Below, piece by piece: positions 1-9,041 of a stretch of 18,833 bases of DNA (position 1 is its first letter; each line of letters begins with the position of its first letter). A program made the translations under genes and the position numbers. Below the pieces are notes generated by a model. It made no database searches. It saw only the letters and a list, made by a program, of their open reading frames with translations, and was not told where the DNA came from. Source of the DNA: JAIOIW01 sp050304175 (GTDB taxonomy: Bacteria; Pseudomonadota; Alphaproteobacteria; Rhizobiales; Rhizobiaceae). The stretch covers positions 1 to 18,833 of the forward strand of contig JBNLDE010000243.1 of assembly GCA_050304175.1 (NCBI GenBank), in the 5' to 3' direction.

Positions 1-1246
<1,246 letters not shown>

Positions 1247-1330
1247 GGTACGTCCGGCTGTGTTGCGCGCGAAAACCGGCGCGGAATTCCCGGCCGGCCG
1301 AAGCGGATAAAAGTCTCAGGCTAGGCGCGC

Positions 1331-1359
1331 CTTATAGGGGAGGAATTACGGCGTGGGAA
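1331..1359 (-). promoter_or_regulatory. Candidate carB promoter
   Basis: On the minus strand a TATAAG hexamer (1331-1336) lies 17 bases after TTCCCA (1354-1359), about 85 bases upstream of the carB start. The -10 is good and the -35 matches the consensus at only four of six positions. This is a sequence guess with no other support. Confidence 0.3.
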
Positions 1360-1432
1360 CCCCGGAAATGGGGGATTAACAGTCCCTTCGCACGGATCAC
1401 CGGGAGCGAAGTTGAAATCCGCTGCGGAGAGC

Positions 1433-2242
1433 TCATCCCAGCCAGGCCCTGACCTTGGCGACGTTGGCCCGGCTGACCGGCACGGTGGCGCCGTCGGCGG
1501 TCTTCAGGATGGCGCGGCCGTTCTTGCCGGGCTCGCGGTCGAGAGTCTCAGCGCCGGTGCGGGCAACCCAGTGGGAGCGGTGGACCTGGCAACCGTCGAT
1601 GCCTTTGGTCTCGCGGATGGCGTCGGCGAGGCGCATCAGCAGCAGTTCGGTTCCCTTTGACGTCACCACCCGCACGTAATGGTCCTCGACTTCCATGCGG
1701 ACGAGGCTGCCGCGTTTTTCGGCGGGCAGGCGGTCGAGGATGGCGGCGCGAGGCGCGGGCTGCGGCTCGGCCGGAACGGGACCGGCGACCTCACTGGCAG
1801 GCGGCAGGTGCGCGCCGCTGATCGCCAGCCAGGCGAGCAGACACAGCGCCAGCGAAACCGGCAGGGCGTTGAAAACGTCGTCGACATATTCGCCCCACGA
1901 GACCGGCGAACCGACGGCTGCGGCCGTCACCGTCATGATGACCACGCCGATCGGCAGCGCGGCGAGCGCGGCGCCGATCATCATGCGCGACAGCGAATGG
2001 CCGATGCGTCCGGCCAGGGCGGCATCGAAGAAAGTGACGAAGGTCAGCGCCAGCAGCCAGGCGAAGCCGTGAATCACCAGCCAGTAGCCGACCCGGGCAT
2101 GGAAGGCGAGGGTTTCGCTGGTGCCGAACGGGCCGGTGACCGCGAACAGGGCGACGATGGCGAAGAACACCAGCCAGATGCGCGGCAATGACAGGATCGC
2201 CTGCAGTTCGCGAAGCGTGGATTGCAGGATCGGCCCGTTCAC
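1433..2242 (-). CDS. Membrane-anchored LytTR-family transcriptional regulator
   Basis: A 269-residue protein with four hydrophobic segments (about 21-37, 50-70, 84-108, 126-142), a proline/alanine-rich linker (145-168) and a C-terminal LytTR DNA-binding domain (about 170-267). That domain includes LVRMEVEDHYVRVVTSKGTE, followed by LLLMRLADAIRE and the VHRSHWVA segment typical of the fold. There is no receiver domain, so this is a one-component regulator whose sensory part would be the membrane region. The GTG start at 2242 has a GGAG motif about eight bases upstream. An ATG slightly further upstream is out of frame. The gene is divergent from the DUF2306-like membrane gene at 2352, with 109 bases between the starts, which suggests but does not prove that it controls that gene. 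The signal it senses is unknown. Confidence 0.88.
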   Translation of the reverse strand: MNGPILQSTLRELQAILSLPRIWLVFFAIVALFAVTGPFGTSETLAFHARVGYWLVIHGFAWLLALTFVTFFDAALAGRIGHSLSRMMIGAALAALPIGVVIMTVTAAAVGSPVSWGEYVDDVFNALPVSLALCLLAWLAISGAHLPPASEVAGPVPAEPQPAPRAAILDRLPAEKRGSLVRMEVEDHYVRVVTSKGTELLLMRLADAIRETKGIDGCQVHRSHWVARTGAETLDREPGKNGRAILKTADGATVPVSRANVAKVRAWLG

Positions 2243-2351
2243 GAAGTTCTCCGGCGGTTCGGCGCATGCAGCGTTGAGTGTTGGGGCGGACCATGGCCGA
2301 TGAGATCGTCATTCGCAACCGGGAAGCTGGAAGACCCGCAAGGAGATCATC

Positions 2352-2867
2352 GTGACACTCGAACCGCTTTTTAATGCTACGCCTGCCATACAAATCCACG
2401 TGGCTACCGTCATTCCGGCCGCGATCCTGGGCGCGTGGGTTCTATTCGGGCGCAAGGGAACAGCTCTGCACAAGGCGCTCGGACGGGTCTGGGTGGCGTT
2501 GATGTTTGTCACCGCGCTGTCGAGCTTCTTCGTCCACGAGTTACGCCTGATCGGAGTCTTCAGCCCGATCCACGTTTTATCGATTGTAACGCTTGTCAGT
2601 TGCGGCGTCATCGTGTGGTCGGCGCGCGCGCGTCGCTTTGAGATCCACCAGCGGACCGTCAAGGGGCTCTATTGGGGCGGAATCGGTTTGGCTGGCGTCT
2701 TCACGCTGCTGCCCGGGCGGATTATGAATGCCGTTGTCCTTGGCGGTGCCGGGCAAGGCCTCGGCCTGCCGTCCGCCTGGGTGGTCGGTCTGATCGGCGC
2801 GATCATGTTGGCAGCCTGGGTCAGGTGGCGGGCGAACACGCAGCACGGGCGCGATTCGGGTGCCTGA
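2352..2867 (+). CDS. DUF2306-like integral membrane protein
   Basis: A 171-residue protein with about five hydrophobic segments (16-33, 45-62, 71-90, 105-121, 141-157). The HKALGRVWVALMFVTALSSF stretch (40-59) and the following SPIHVLSIVTL (71-81) resemble the DUF2306 predicted membrane protein family. Histidines at 16, 40, 62, 74 and 99 lie in or near the membrane segments and might bind a cofactor, but that is inference. The family has no settled function that I know of. The GTG start at 2352 is chosen because a strong AAGGAGA Shine-Dalgarno lies just upstream. The gene faces away from the LytTR regulator and converges on the DUF1353 gene, leaving only 27 bases between the stop codons. It is a likely candidate target of the regulator. 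Confidence 0.8.
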   Translation: MTLEPLFNATPAIQIHVATVIPAAILGAWVLFGRKGTALHKALGRVWVALMFVTALSSFFVHELRLIGVFSPIHVLSIVTLVSCGVIVWSARARRFEIHQRTVKGLYWGGIGLAGVFTLLPGRIMNAVVLGGAGQGLGLPSAWVVGLIGAIMLAAWVRWRANTQHGRDSGA

Positions 2868-2894
2868 GCCGTTCGCTGCCGCGACTCGTCGCGA

Positions 2895-3434
2895 CTACAG
2901 GATTTCCGGGTCCAGAATGACATTGGCTGCGAGCGTGTCGTAGCCCTTTTCCAGCAACCGGTCGCGGGCCCGCTCGGCGCGGATGCGATAGGTTTCGGAT
3001 CCCGATGCGTAGGACCCCGCGCCGAACAGGCGGACGCCGATCCATGCCAGCCATGCCATGGTCTTGCCGGCGAAGGTCGGATCATTGTCGGACGCGCCGT
3101 CGGTTTCGTCGAGCTCGCTGCGCAACTGAATGATCGCCTCGTGGAAGATCGCATCGGCCTCGTCGCGCGGACGGTTGGATGACGCGTAGAGGTAGTCGTG
3201 GATGATGGCGGCCGCGGCGTAGACACCCCAGGGGGCAAAGAAGAGCCTGAACCCGCGCGGCACCGAGGCGCCGTCGCAGCAAAAGCCGGCCGGAACGACG
3301 ATTCGGTCGGTCGATTCGCGACTGCCGACGCCATAGGACAGGTCAGTCAGGAGCATACGGATCGGCCGGTACTGTTCGGCGCGTCCGACATCGGCAACCT
3401 GGAGCGGGGAGGTAAAATGGGCAAGCGCGGGCAT
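2895..3434 (-). CDS. DUF1353 family protein
   Basis: A 179-residue soluble protein. The motifs FCCDGASVPR (51-60), APWGVYAAAAIIHDYLY (67-83) and RPRDEADAIFHEAI (88-101) are the signature of DUF1353, a family found in phage structural/lysis regions and scattered on bacterial chromosomes. The conserved Asp, Ser, His and Asp residues (D54, S57, H79, D80) suggest a catalytic or metal site, but the reaction is not known to me. The ATG at 3434 is preferred because AAGGA lies about six bases upstream. An upstream in-frame ATG at 3485 would add 17 residues without a good ribosome site. The neighbours are not phage genes, so here it is a stand-alone chromosomal copy, divergent from the zinc peptidase gene. 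Confidence 0.8.
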   Translation of the reverse strand: MPALAHFTSPLQVADVGRAEQYRPIRMLLTDLSYGVGSRESTDRIVVPAGFCCDGASVPRGFRLFFAPWGVYAAAAIIHDYLYASSNRPRDEADAIFHEAIIQLRSELDETDGASDNDPTFAGKTMAWLAWIGVRLFGAGSYASGSETYRIRAERARDRLLEKGYDTLAANVILDPEIL

Positions 3435-3535
3435 CGGGATCCTTTCCGTCCGGCATTCGGACCTAGGTTCGCCCCGCGCAGCCATGATAGCCGCGTCGCG
3501 GACGGAAAACCAGCGAGCTCCATTTCCCTGGCCGG

Positions 3536-3560
3536 ACCGGCCGCCGGCGTTGCGGCCGGT
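3536..3560. repeat. Perfect 9-bp inverted repeat with 7-base loop
   Basis: ACCGGCCGC (3536-3544) and GCGGCCGGT (3552-3560) are exact reverse complements. They lie in the gap between the divergent DUF1353 and zinc-peptidase genes. No T tract follows on either strand, so it is not an obvious terminator. It could be an operator or an mRNA leader hairpin. Confidence 0.5.
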
Positions 3561-3611
3561 GGATATTTACGGCAATAGTCCGTGCAAGGGGTGGCAAGCG
3601 GAGTATTGATC

Positions 3612-4535
3612 ATGCGCTGGAAAGGCCGGAGACAATCGGACAATGTCGAGGATCTGCGGGGCGGAAGCGGCTATCGCGGCGGCATCAATCGCGGCGGCGG
3701 GCGCATCCGTATCCCGATGGGCGCCGGGCGGACCGTCGGCGCCCGCGGCGGTGGCCTGTCCACCATCGTCATCCTGGTCGTTCTATTCTTCGTGTTGAAG
3801 GCGTGCGGCATCGATCCGTTGCAGGTGCTAACCGAAGGCGGGCTCGACCAGGCCATGACGCCGGGCCAGGAGCAGGTAACGCCTGGCGAAACGGCCAATG
3901 ACGAGATGACGCAATTCATGCGCACCGTGCTGGCGGAAACCGAGGATGTGTGGGGCGGCATATTCCAGTCCGAGGGGCTGACCTATGAAAACCCGACCAT
4001 GGTGCTGTTTTCCGGACAGGTGCGCTCGGCTTGCGGCTTCGCGTCTTCGGCATCGGGACCGTTCTATTGCCCGGGAGATCACAAGCTCTATCTCGACACG
4101 TCCTTCTTCGACCAGTTGGCGCGCCAGTTCGGCGCATCGGGCGACTTCGCCCAGGCCTATGTGGTGGCGCATGAAGTCGGCCATCATGTGCAGAACCTGA
4201 TCGGCGTGCTGCCGAAATTCAACGAGATGCGGCGGCAGATGAGCGAGACCCAGGCCAACCGGATGTCGGTGCGTGTGGAATTGCAGGCCGACTGCTTCGC
4301 CGGTGTCTGGGCGCATTACACCGGCCAGAAGGGACTACTCGAGAAGGGCGATATCGAGGAGGCACTCAACGCGGCCAACAAGATTGGCGACGATACGCTG
4401 CAGAAACGGACGCAGGGCTACGTCGTGCCCGACAGCTTCAACCACGGCACGTCCAGGCAGCGCAGCACCTGGTTCGCGCGCGGCCTGAAAACCGGCAAGC
4501 TGTCGGCCTGCGACACCTTCAACAACCCGGTGTGA
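3612..4535 (+). CDS. YpfJ-type neutral zinc metallopeptidase, membrane-anchored
   Basis: A 307-residue protein of the putative neutral zinc metallopeptidase family (Zn_peptidase, YpfJ). A Gly/Arg-rich cytoplasmic head (1-48; motif MRWKGRRQSDNVEDLRGG) precedes one membrane helix (about 50-64). The extracytoplasmic domain holds the zinc site HEVGHH (187-192) and the downstream ELQADCFAG (223-231), whose Glu is the expected third ligand. The C-terminus (QRSTWFARGLKTG, 283-295) is also typical. Length and domain order match intact family members. The ATG at 3612 has GAGT/GGAG about nine bases upstream and matches the conserved N-terminus. A GTG at 3582 would add ten unconserved residues. The physiological substrate is not known. 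It is transcribed alone and divergently from the DUF1353 gene. Confidence 0.93.
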   Translation: MRWKGRRQSDNVEDLRGGSGYRGGINRGGGRIRIPMGAGRTVGARGGGLSTIVILVVLFFVLKACGIDPLQVLTEGGLDQAMTPGQEQVTPGETANDEMTQFMRTVLAETEDVWGGIFQSEGLTYENPTMVLFSGQVRSACGFASSASGPFYCPGDHKLYLDTSFFDQLARQFGASGDFAQAYVVAHEVGHHVQNLIGVLPKFNEMRRQMSETQANRMSVRVELQADCFAGVWAHYTGQKGLLEKGDIEEALNAANKIGDDTLQKRTQGYVVPDSFNHGTSRQRSTWFARGLKTGKLSACDTFNNPV

Positions 4536-4556
4536 AGGCGCGCCAGCCGTTTTGGG

Positions 4557-4799
4557 TCAGTTTTCAGAGTCGAGCATCGCCATCTGGTGCTCGTTGTAGC
4601 GCGGTCCGGCGCCGGACCCTTTGGGCGCCGCCCGTTCGATTTCGGCCAGGTCGGCCTGGGTCGGGTGCGTTCCCAGAAGCGGCACGATGTCGCTACCCTG
4701 CGCCGAAACCCAGGCGGCCGCGGCCTGCGCCGTCGCCAAGCAGCCGAGACTGATCCGCGAAACATGCGGTCCGTTCCGGTCAAGTCTCACTGTGTGCAT
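4557..4799 (-). pseudogene. Aldo/keto reductase relic, internally deleted
   Basis: An 80-codon frame that still reads as parts of an aldo/keto reductase of about 330 residues. Residues 1-20 (MHTVRLDRNGPHVSRISLGC) are the family N-terminus. Residues 21-44 (LATAQAAAAWVSAQGSDIVPLLGT) correspond to the ALAWxxAQGxDIVPIPGT strand near the C-terminus. Residues 45-80 (ADLAEIERAAPKG... RYNEHQMAMLDSE) are the C-terminal tail. Nearly the whole TIM barrel, including the catalytic Tyr/Lys/Asp/His, is gone at one join, and about 20 residues are missing at a second join near residue 44. The frame has been kept open, and the ATG at 4799 still has GGAG seven bases upstream. It cannot be an active reductase. 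It may be translated into a short, functionless peptide. Confidence 0.8.
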
Positions 4800-5028
4800 G
4801 CCCGGGCTCCGATCGATGCGAAATGACGCTGCGTGCCGCGAGGGTAACACGACCAACTGGGGAGCCAAGAGGTGGTGAGCAGGCCACGAGCCGCCCCGGC
4901 GACAGTTTATTTCCGATTAATGGACGACCGCAAATGCGGCAGGCGGCTTTAGCGTCAATTTGAACTTTATACGTCATGTTGCTCACCGAATCTCGATCCG
5001 TGGATCGGAAGAGCAGGGGGCGAAATTG

Positions 5029-6645
5029 ATGCATAGATTGAAGAAATTCGCGGCAGACAGCCGCGGCAATTACGCGATCGCAGCGGCGGTGACGTCCGTG
5101 CCCCTCCTCCTGGGTGTTGGTGTTGCGGTTGATTTCCAGACAGTGACGAGCACGCGGAGCGCACTCCAACAAACGATCGATTCGGCTGCTCTCGCGGTAG
5201 CCCGGGAAGGCGTGAAACTGTCCAACAAGGACGCGAAAGATATCGCCAGGGATTTCGTCGAAGCCAATTACAAGGGTGACGTGACCAAGCTGTCGGTCAC
5301 GCGCAACGGTTACTCGGTCAACGTCGCGGCGACCCTACAGCCGAAGCTGGCGTTTGGCGGAGTCATCGGCAAGGACAAGTGGTCGGTGACGGTCGACGCG
5401 ACCGCCGAATACGCGATGTCGAAGTATGAAATCGCGTTGGCGCTGGACACCACCGGCTCGATGGAAGGCGCCAAGCTGGCGGCTATGAAGGCGGCGGTGA
5501 ACGATCTCGTCAACGCCATGAGCATCCAGGTCTCGGATCCGAAAAACCTGAAGGTCGGCGTCGTGCCCTATGCAGGCTTCGTCAATGTTGGCCCGCAATA
5601 CGGGCCGAGCTTCAAGAAGAACGGGCAGGTGGACCCGAAGACAGGGGCCGACTGGCTGGACAAGAAAGGCGCGGTCAAGTTCCCCGAGATGGAACTCGGC
5701 AACGAACCGAGCCGGTTTGAGCTGTATTACCGCATGGGCAAAACCTGGCCCGGCTGCGTGGAAACGCGCGTGCCCGACGACAAGAAGGGCCTCGCCTACG
5801 ACGTGATGGATATCGAGGCCAGCCCGAAAGACAAGCAATCGTTGTTCGTGCCGGCGTTCAGCATCGACGAACCCGACGACACCTGGTGGGGCGGCCGGCC
5901 GAGATATCCCAATAACTATATCAAGTCGACCGTCCCGGTTCTCGACAAGACCCCCAAGGGACTTGCCAAGAAACTGCTGAAATACGGCTATGTCATGGGC
6001 GCCGACAAGGGCGGGACGTTCGGTGCCGTCAAGATCGACGACTCGCCCTCCTATTTCTATTCCAACGAGGCCGATCCGAAGGGGCCGGGCTATGGCTGCG
6101 AGGTCGAACCGCTGCTGCCGTTGACCACCAACCTGCAGAAGGTGAAGGACAAGGTCAATGCGCTCAACGCCAACGGCAGCACCAACATCATGGAAGGCGT
6201 GATGTGGGCCTGGCGCGTTCTTTCGGATCGCGAGCCGTTCAGCGAAGGCCTGCCGAAATCGTCGGGATCAAACAAGAAGGTGCTGATCCTTCTGACCGAC
6301 GGGTCGAACTCGATCACCATGCTCAACAACGATCTGGGCGCGGGCTATTCCAGCGTCGGCTATCCGACCGACAATCGCCTGCCCGGCGTGACGCCGATCA
6401 GTTCGGCCGCCGCCGCCAACGATGCGCTCAACGCCAAGACGCTGACGGCCTGTAACAACGCAAAGGACGACGGCGTGGAGATCTACACGATCCGGCTGGA
6501 AGAGCCGAATGTCGAGACCGGCGACATGTTGCAGAAATGCGCGTCGGATGCCGATCATTATTTCGACAGCCCATCCAGGGATGACCTGCAGAAGATCTTT
6601 GACGAGATCAAGGATCGGATGGTCAGTGTCAGGCTGGCGTCGTAA
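5029..6645 (+). CDS. TadG-like pilus-assembly protein with von Willebrand A domain
   Basis: A 538-residue protein. A short basic start and SRGNYAIAAAVTSVPLLLGV (11-30) form the single N-terminal membrane helix typical of TadE/TadG (Flp pilus) proteins, followed by DSAALAVARE (51-60). A von Willebrand A fold starts at about 134 with the metal-binding DTTGS (140-144) and ends with LILLTDGSNS (Asp at about 424). Between these is an unusually long segment of some 250 residues rich in Gly, Asp, Lys and aromatics. The extracytoplasmic C-terminus ends DEIKDRMVSVRLAS. The ATG at 5029 follows AGGGGG by about nine bases. An in-frame ATG at 4960 would put 23 unconserved residues ahead of the helix. No tad/cpa genes lie nearby, so it is an orphan, and the surface role is inference from the family. 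Confidence 0.88.
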   Translation: MHRLKKFAADSRGNYAIAAAVTSVPLLLGVGVAVDFQTVTSTRSALQQTIDSAALAVAREGVKLSNKDAKDIARDFVEANYKGDVTKLSVTRNGYSVNVAATLQPKLAFGGVIGKDKWSVTVDATAEYAMSKYEIALALDTTGSMEGAKLAAMKAAVNDLVNAMSIQVSDPKNLKVGVVPYAGFVNVGPQYGPSFKKNGQVDPKTGADWLDKKGAVKFPEMELGNEPSRFELYYRMGKTWPGCVETRVPDDKKGLAYDVMDIEASPKDKQSLFVPAFSIDEPDDTWWGGRPRYPNNYIKSTVPVLDKTPKGLAKKLLKYGYVMGADKGGTFGAVKIDDSPSYFYSNEADPKGPGYGCEVEPLLPLTTNLQKVKDKVNALNANGSTNIMEGVMWAWRVLSDREPFSEGLPKSSGSNKKVLILLTDGSNSITMLNNDLGAGYSSVGYPTDNRLPGVTPISSAAAANDALNAKTLTACNNAKDDGVEIYTIRLEEPNVETGDMLQKCASDADHYFDSPSRDDLQKIFDEIKDRMVSVRLAS

Positions 6646-6690
6646 ACGATGCCAGCCGGTCGCGCCATGACGGCGCGACGGGGCAGGAAA

Positions 6691-6716
6691 AGGGCGGCCT
6701 TGAGGCCGCCCTTTTT
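6691..6716. terminator. Bidirectional intrinsic terminator
   Basis: AGGGCGGCC (6691-6699) and GGCCGCCCT (6704-6712) form a perfect 9-bp stem with a TTGA loop. TTTTT follows on the plus strand, and the complementary A run precedes it, so it works on both strands. It sits between the convergent TadG-like gene and the 245-residue membrane protein gene. Confidence 0.9.
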
Positions 6717-6725
6717 CATGTCCGG

Positions 6726-7463
6726 TCAACGGTGCGGCTGGTAGATGGGGACAGACCAGGCATAGTTGGACAGATAGGCCGGGTCAGGGAGCATTCCCAA
6801 GGCATCGAACCTGCCCTTCAGGTCGGCTGCCTGCAGTTCGCTACCGCGCTCGCCGACGATCACCGGATAGTTTGGGTTGCCCGGCCTGTGACAACCGACA
6901 TAGGGGTTCCAATCGCCGCCGGCGGCTGCGATCCGGTCCGCCACGCTGCGCGCTTCTGCCAGATCGGCGCTCGAATAGACAATGACGACGTAGTTCGCCC
7001 GGCTCGCCTGCGACGTTCCGCTGAGATAGTTCTGGGCGCTTTGGGCGAACTTGGAGAAGAAGCTGTCCTCGCGGCATTCAGTGTTGTCGGCTATTTGCGC
7101 GTAGGCGGGCGTTGCGAAAACCGGCGGAAGCCGGAATGAGTTCACGGAACCTCCCGCGCGCGCGACGGTTTCGGGCGGAATGGGAATCATGTCGCGCTTT
7201 TCAGCCGTTGCAGTTGACAGCAACGCAGGCACAGAGGCGCAGAACAGCAGCAACTTCACCCTGTCCGATTCATTGCAGAAGGCGCCGGAAATGGCGCCCA
7301 GCGATATCGTAATGATCGAGATGAAGGCGTAGAAGGTGATGTCGGGCAGCGATATCGCGGCGAACAGCGAATTGACGAAATCCCTGTCTGGTCCGAGGAT
7401 CTTGACCAGTACAATAGCAATACCGGCCAGGAACCCCCAGAAAACACGCGTTTTCGTGGTCAT
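6726..7463 (-). CDS. Uncharacterised membrane protein with SPOR-like extracytoplasmic domain
   Basis: A 245-residue protein I do not recognise. The N-terminus has two or three hydrophobic segments (about 7-24, 40-62, 69-86). The rest should be outside the cytoplasmic membrane. Residues 157-188 (ANYVVIVYSSADLAEARSVA...) and 199-224 (YPVIVGERGSELQAADLKGR...) read as strand-helix and strand-helix repeats, like the SPOR peptidoglycan-binding fold. Cysteines at 130 and 191 could form a disulphide. A SPOR function is inference from the pattern and not a firm match. The ATG at 7463 has GGAGG upstream at suitable spacing. It lies between carA (upstream, same strand, 114 bases away) and the convergent TadG-like gene, so low-level read-through from carA is possible. 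Confidence 0.7.
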   Translation of the reverse strand: MTTKTRVFWGFLAGIAIVLVKILGPDRDFVNSLFAAISLPDITFYAFISIITISLGAISGAFCNESDRVKLLLFCASVPALLSTATAEKRDMIPIPPETVARAGGSVNSFRLPPVFATPAYAQIADNTECREDSFFSKFAQSAQNYLSGTSQASRANYVVIVYSSADLAEARSVADRIAAAGGDWNPYVGCHRPGNPNYPVIVGERGSELQAADLKGRFDALGMLPDPAYLSNYAWSVPIYQPHR

Positions 7464-7577
7464 GGCATGGCCTCCAACAATACGGTCGATTGTCAGAGTT
7501 TAAGCCGCGCCGTTTCGGCGGTCTGTGAATGAAGCCACACAAGGCCTCGCCGGTGCGGGGCTTGCCGGTCGCGGGCC

Positions 7578-8780
7578 CTAGCGCTCCGCCAGGGCCGGTT
7601 CGCCCTTGCGCTCGCGGATCAGGTTGGCGAAGCGGCGGAACAGGTAGTGGCTGTCCTGGGGGCCAGGCGAGGCCTCGGGATGGTGTTGGACTGAAAACAC
7701 CGGCTTGCCGGTCAGGGTCAGGCCGCAATTGGAGCCGTCGAACAGCGAGGTGTGTGTTTCGCGAACGCCGTCGGGCAGGGATTTGCCGTCGACCGCAAAA
7801 CCGTGATTCATCGAAACGATCTCCACCTTGCCGGTGGTGTGATCCTTGACCGGGTGATTGGCGCCGTGATGGCCCTGGTGCATCTTCACCGTCTTCGCGC
7901 CGAGCGCCAGCCCGAGCATCTGGTGGCCGAGGCAGATCCCGAAGACCGGGATATCGGTCTCCAACAGGATCTGGATCATCGGCACGGCATATTCGCCGGT
8001 GGCCGCGGGATCGCCCGGGCCGTTGGAGAGGAAGACGCCGTCCGGTTTCAGCGCGAGGATGTCGTCGGCGGTCGTCGAGGCGGGAACCACGGTCACCTTG
8101 GCGCCGAGGCCTGCAAGCAGGCGCAGGATGTTGCGCTTGACCCCGAAATCGACGGCGACAACGTGCATCGTTTCGGCGCCGCGCTCGCCGTAGCCCTCGT
8201 TCCAGACCCAGGGCGTTTGCGACCAGGTCGAGGTCTGGCCCGAAGTCGCTTCCCTGGCGAGGTCCAGATCTTCGAGGCCATGCCAGGCTTTGGCGCGCGC
8301 CATCAACGCGTCGGTGTCGAAACTGCCGTCCGCCGCATGGGCGATCACTGCGTTGGCGAGGCCGTTTTCACGGATGAAGGTGGTCAGGGCGCGGGTGTCG
8401 ATGCCCGCCATGGCGATGATGCCGCGCCGCTTCAGCCAGGCGTCGAGATGTTCCGTTGCGCGATAGTTCGACGGGTTGGTGATATCGGCCTTGAACACGG
8501 CACCGACAGCGCCGATCCTGCGAGCCGGCTGCAAGTCCTCAATGTCCTCGTCATTGGCGCCGATATTGCCGATATGCGGGAATGTGAAGGTGACGATCTG
8601 GCCGGCATAGGACGGGTCTGTGAGGATTTCCTGGTATCCGGTCAGGGCGGTATTGAAACAGACCTCGGCTTCCACCGCACCGGTCGCGCCAAGGCCGTGG
8701 CCCTCAATCACTGTCCCATCGGCCAACAACAGAAGTGCGGTCGGCCGGGTTTCACTCCAGGCGGCTGTCGCAGCGGTCAT
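7578..8780 (-). CDS. carA: Carbamoyl-phosphate synthase small (glutaminase) subunit
   Basis: A 400-residue CarA, the glutamine amidotransferase that hydrolyses glutamine and channels ammonia to CarB. The N-terminal CarA domain contains LLLADGTVIEG and FNTALTGYQEILTDPSYAGQ. The class I glutaminase domain has FLSNGPGDPAA, the nucleophile in FGICLGHQMLG (Cys about 283) and QHHPEASPGPQDS with the His/Glu of the triad. Length and motifs are complete. Three Met codons cluster at 8792, 8783 and 8780. The last is chosen because GGAG lies six bases upstream of it, whereas it is too close to the one before. carB lies downstream on the same strand after seven other loci. The gene is divergent from the GatB/YqeY gene, with a long untranslated stretch between them. 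Confidence 0.97.
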   Translation of the reverse strand: MTAATAAWSETRPTALLLLADGTVIEGHGLGATGAVEAEVCFNTALTGYQEILTDPSYAGQIVTFTFPHIGNIGANDEDIEDLQPARRIGAVGAVFKADITNPSNYRATEHLDAWLKRRGIIAMAGIDTRALTTFIRENGLANAVIAHAADGSFDTDALMARAKAWHGLEDLDLAREATSGQTSTWSQTPWVWNEGYGERGAETMHVVAVDFGVKRNILRLLAGLGAKVTVVPASTTADDILALKPDGVFLSNGPGDPAATGEYAVPMIQILLETDIPVFGICLGHQMLGLALGAKTVKMHQGHHGANHPVKDHTTGKVEIVSMNHGFAVDGKSLPDGVRETHTSLFDGSNCGLTLTGKPVFSVQHHPEASPGPQDSHYLFRRFANLIRERKGEPALAER

Positions 8781-9011
8781 CATCGTCTCCATCTTGGTGG
8801 CCGGTGCTCGCGCGATCGTGACCGGCCGCGTGCGCAATACACCTTGAAAGCCGGTATGGCCAGTCCGATATCTTTGCGTGAACCGGGAAGCGCGCGCTAA
8901 GTGCCTGAAAGCGATTCCGAGAAGCCGGCCGCGGCGTCGCGGCGTGCCTGTGGAAAACCGTTTCCGGGGACGTCCAATACGGCGCCGATCGGCAAGGAAA
9001 GAGCAAATATT

Positions 9012-9041
9012 AATATAATCAATGCGTTACCGTTTCGACAA
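9012..9041 (-). promoter_or_regulatory. Candidate carA promoter
   Basis: On the minus strand TTGTCG (complement of 9036-9041) is followed 18 bases later by TATATT (complement of 9012-9017), or 17 bases later by TTATAT. This predicts a carA leader of about 220 bases. It is supported only by consensus-like hexamers and AT-rich context. Confidence 0.4.

Noticed and set aside
2577..3334. Minus-strand frames overlapping the DUF2306-like and DUF1353 genes
   Set aside because: Ser/Pro/Thr/Arg-rich out-of-frame translations of real genes.
7501..7577. Terminator after carA
   Set aside because: Only short imperfect hairpins (for example CGCCG-TTT-CGGCG at 7508-7520) and no T tract are seen, so none is called.
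7752..8900. Plus-strand open frame of 382 codons
   Set aside because: Antisense shadow of carA, with no ribosome site and no recognisable domain.
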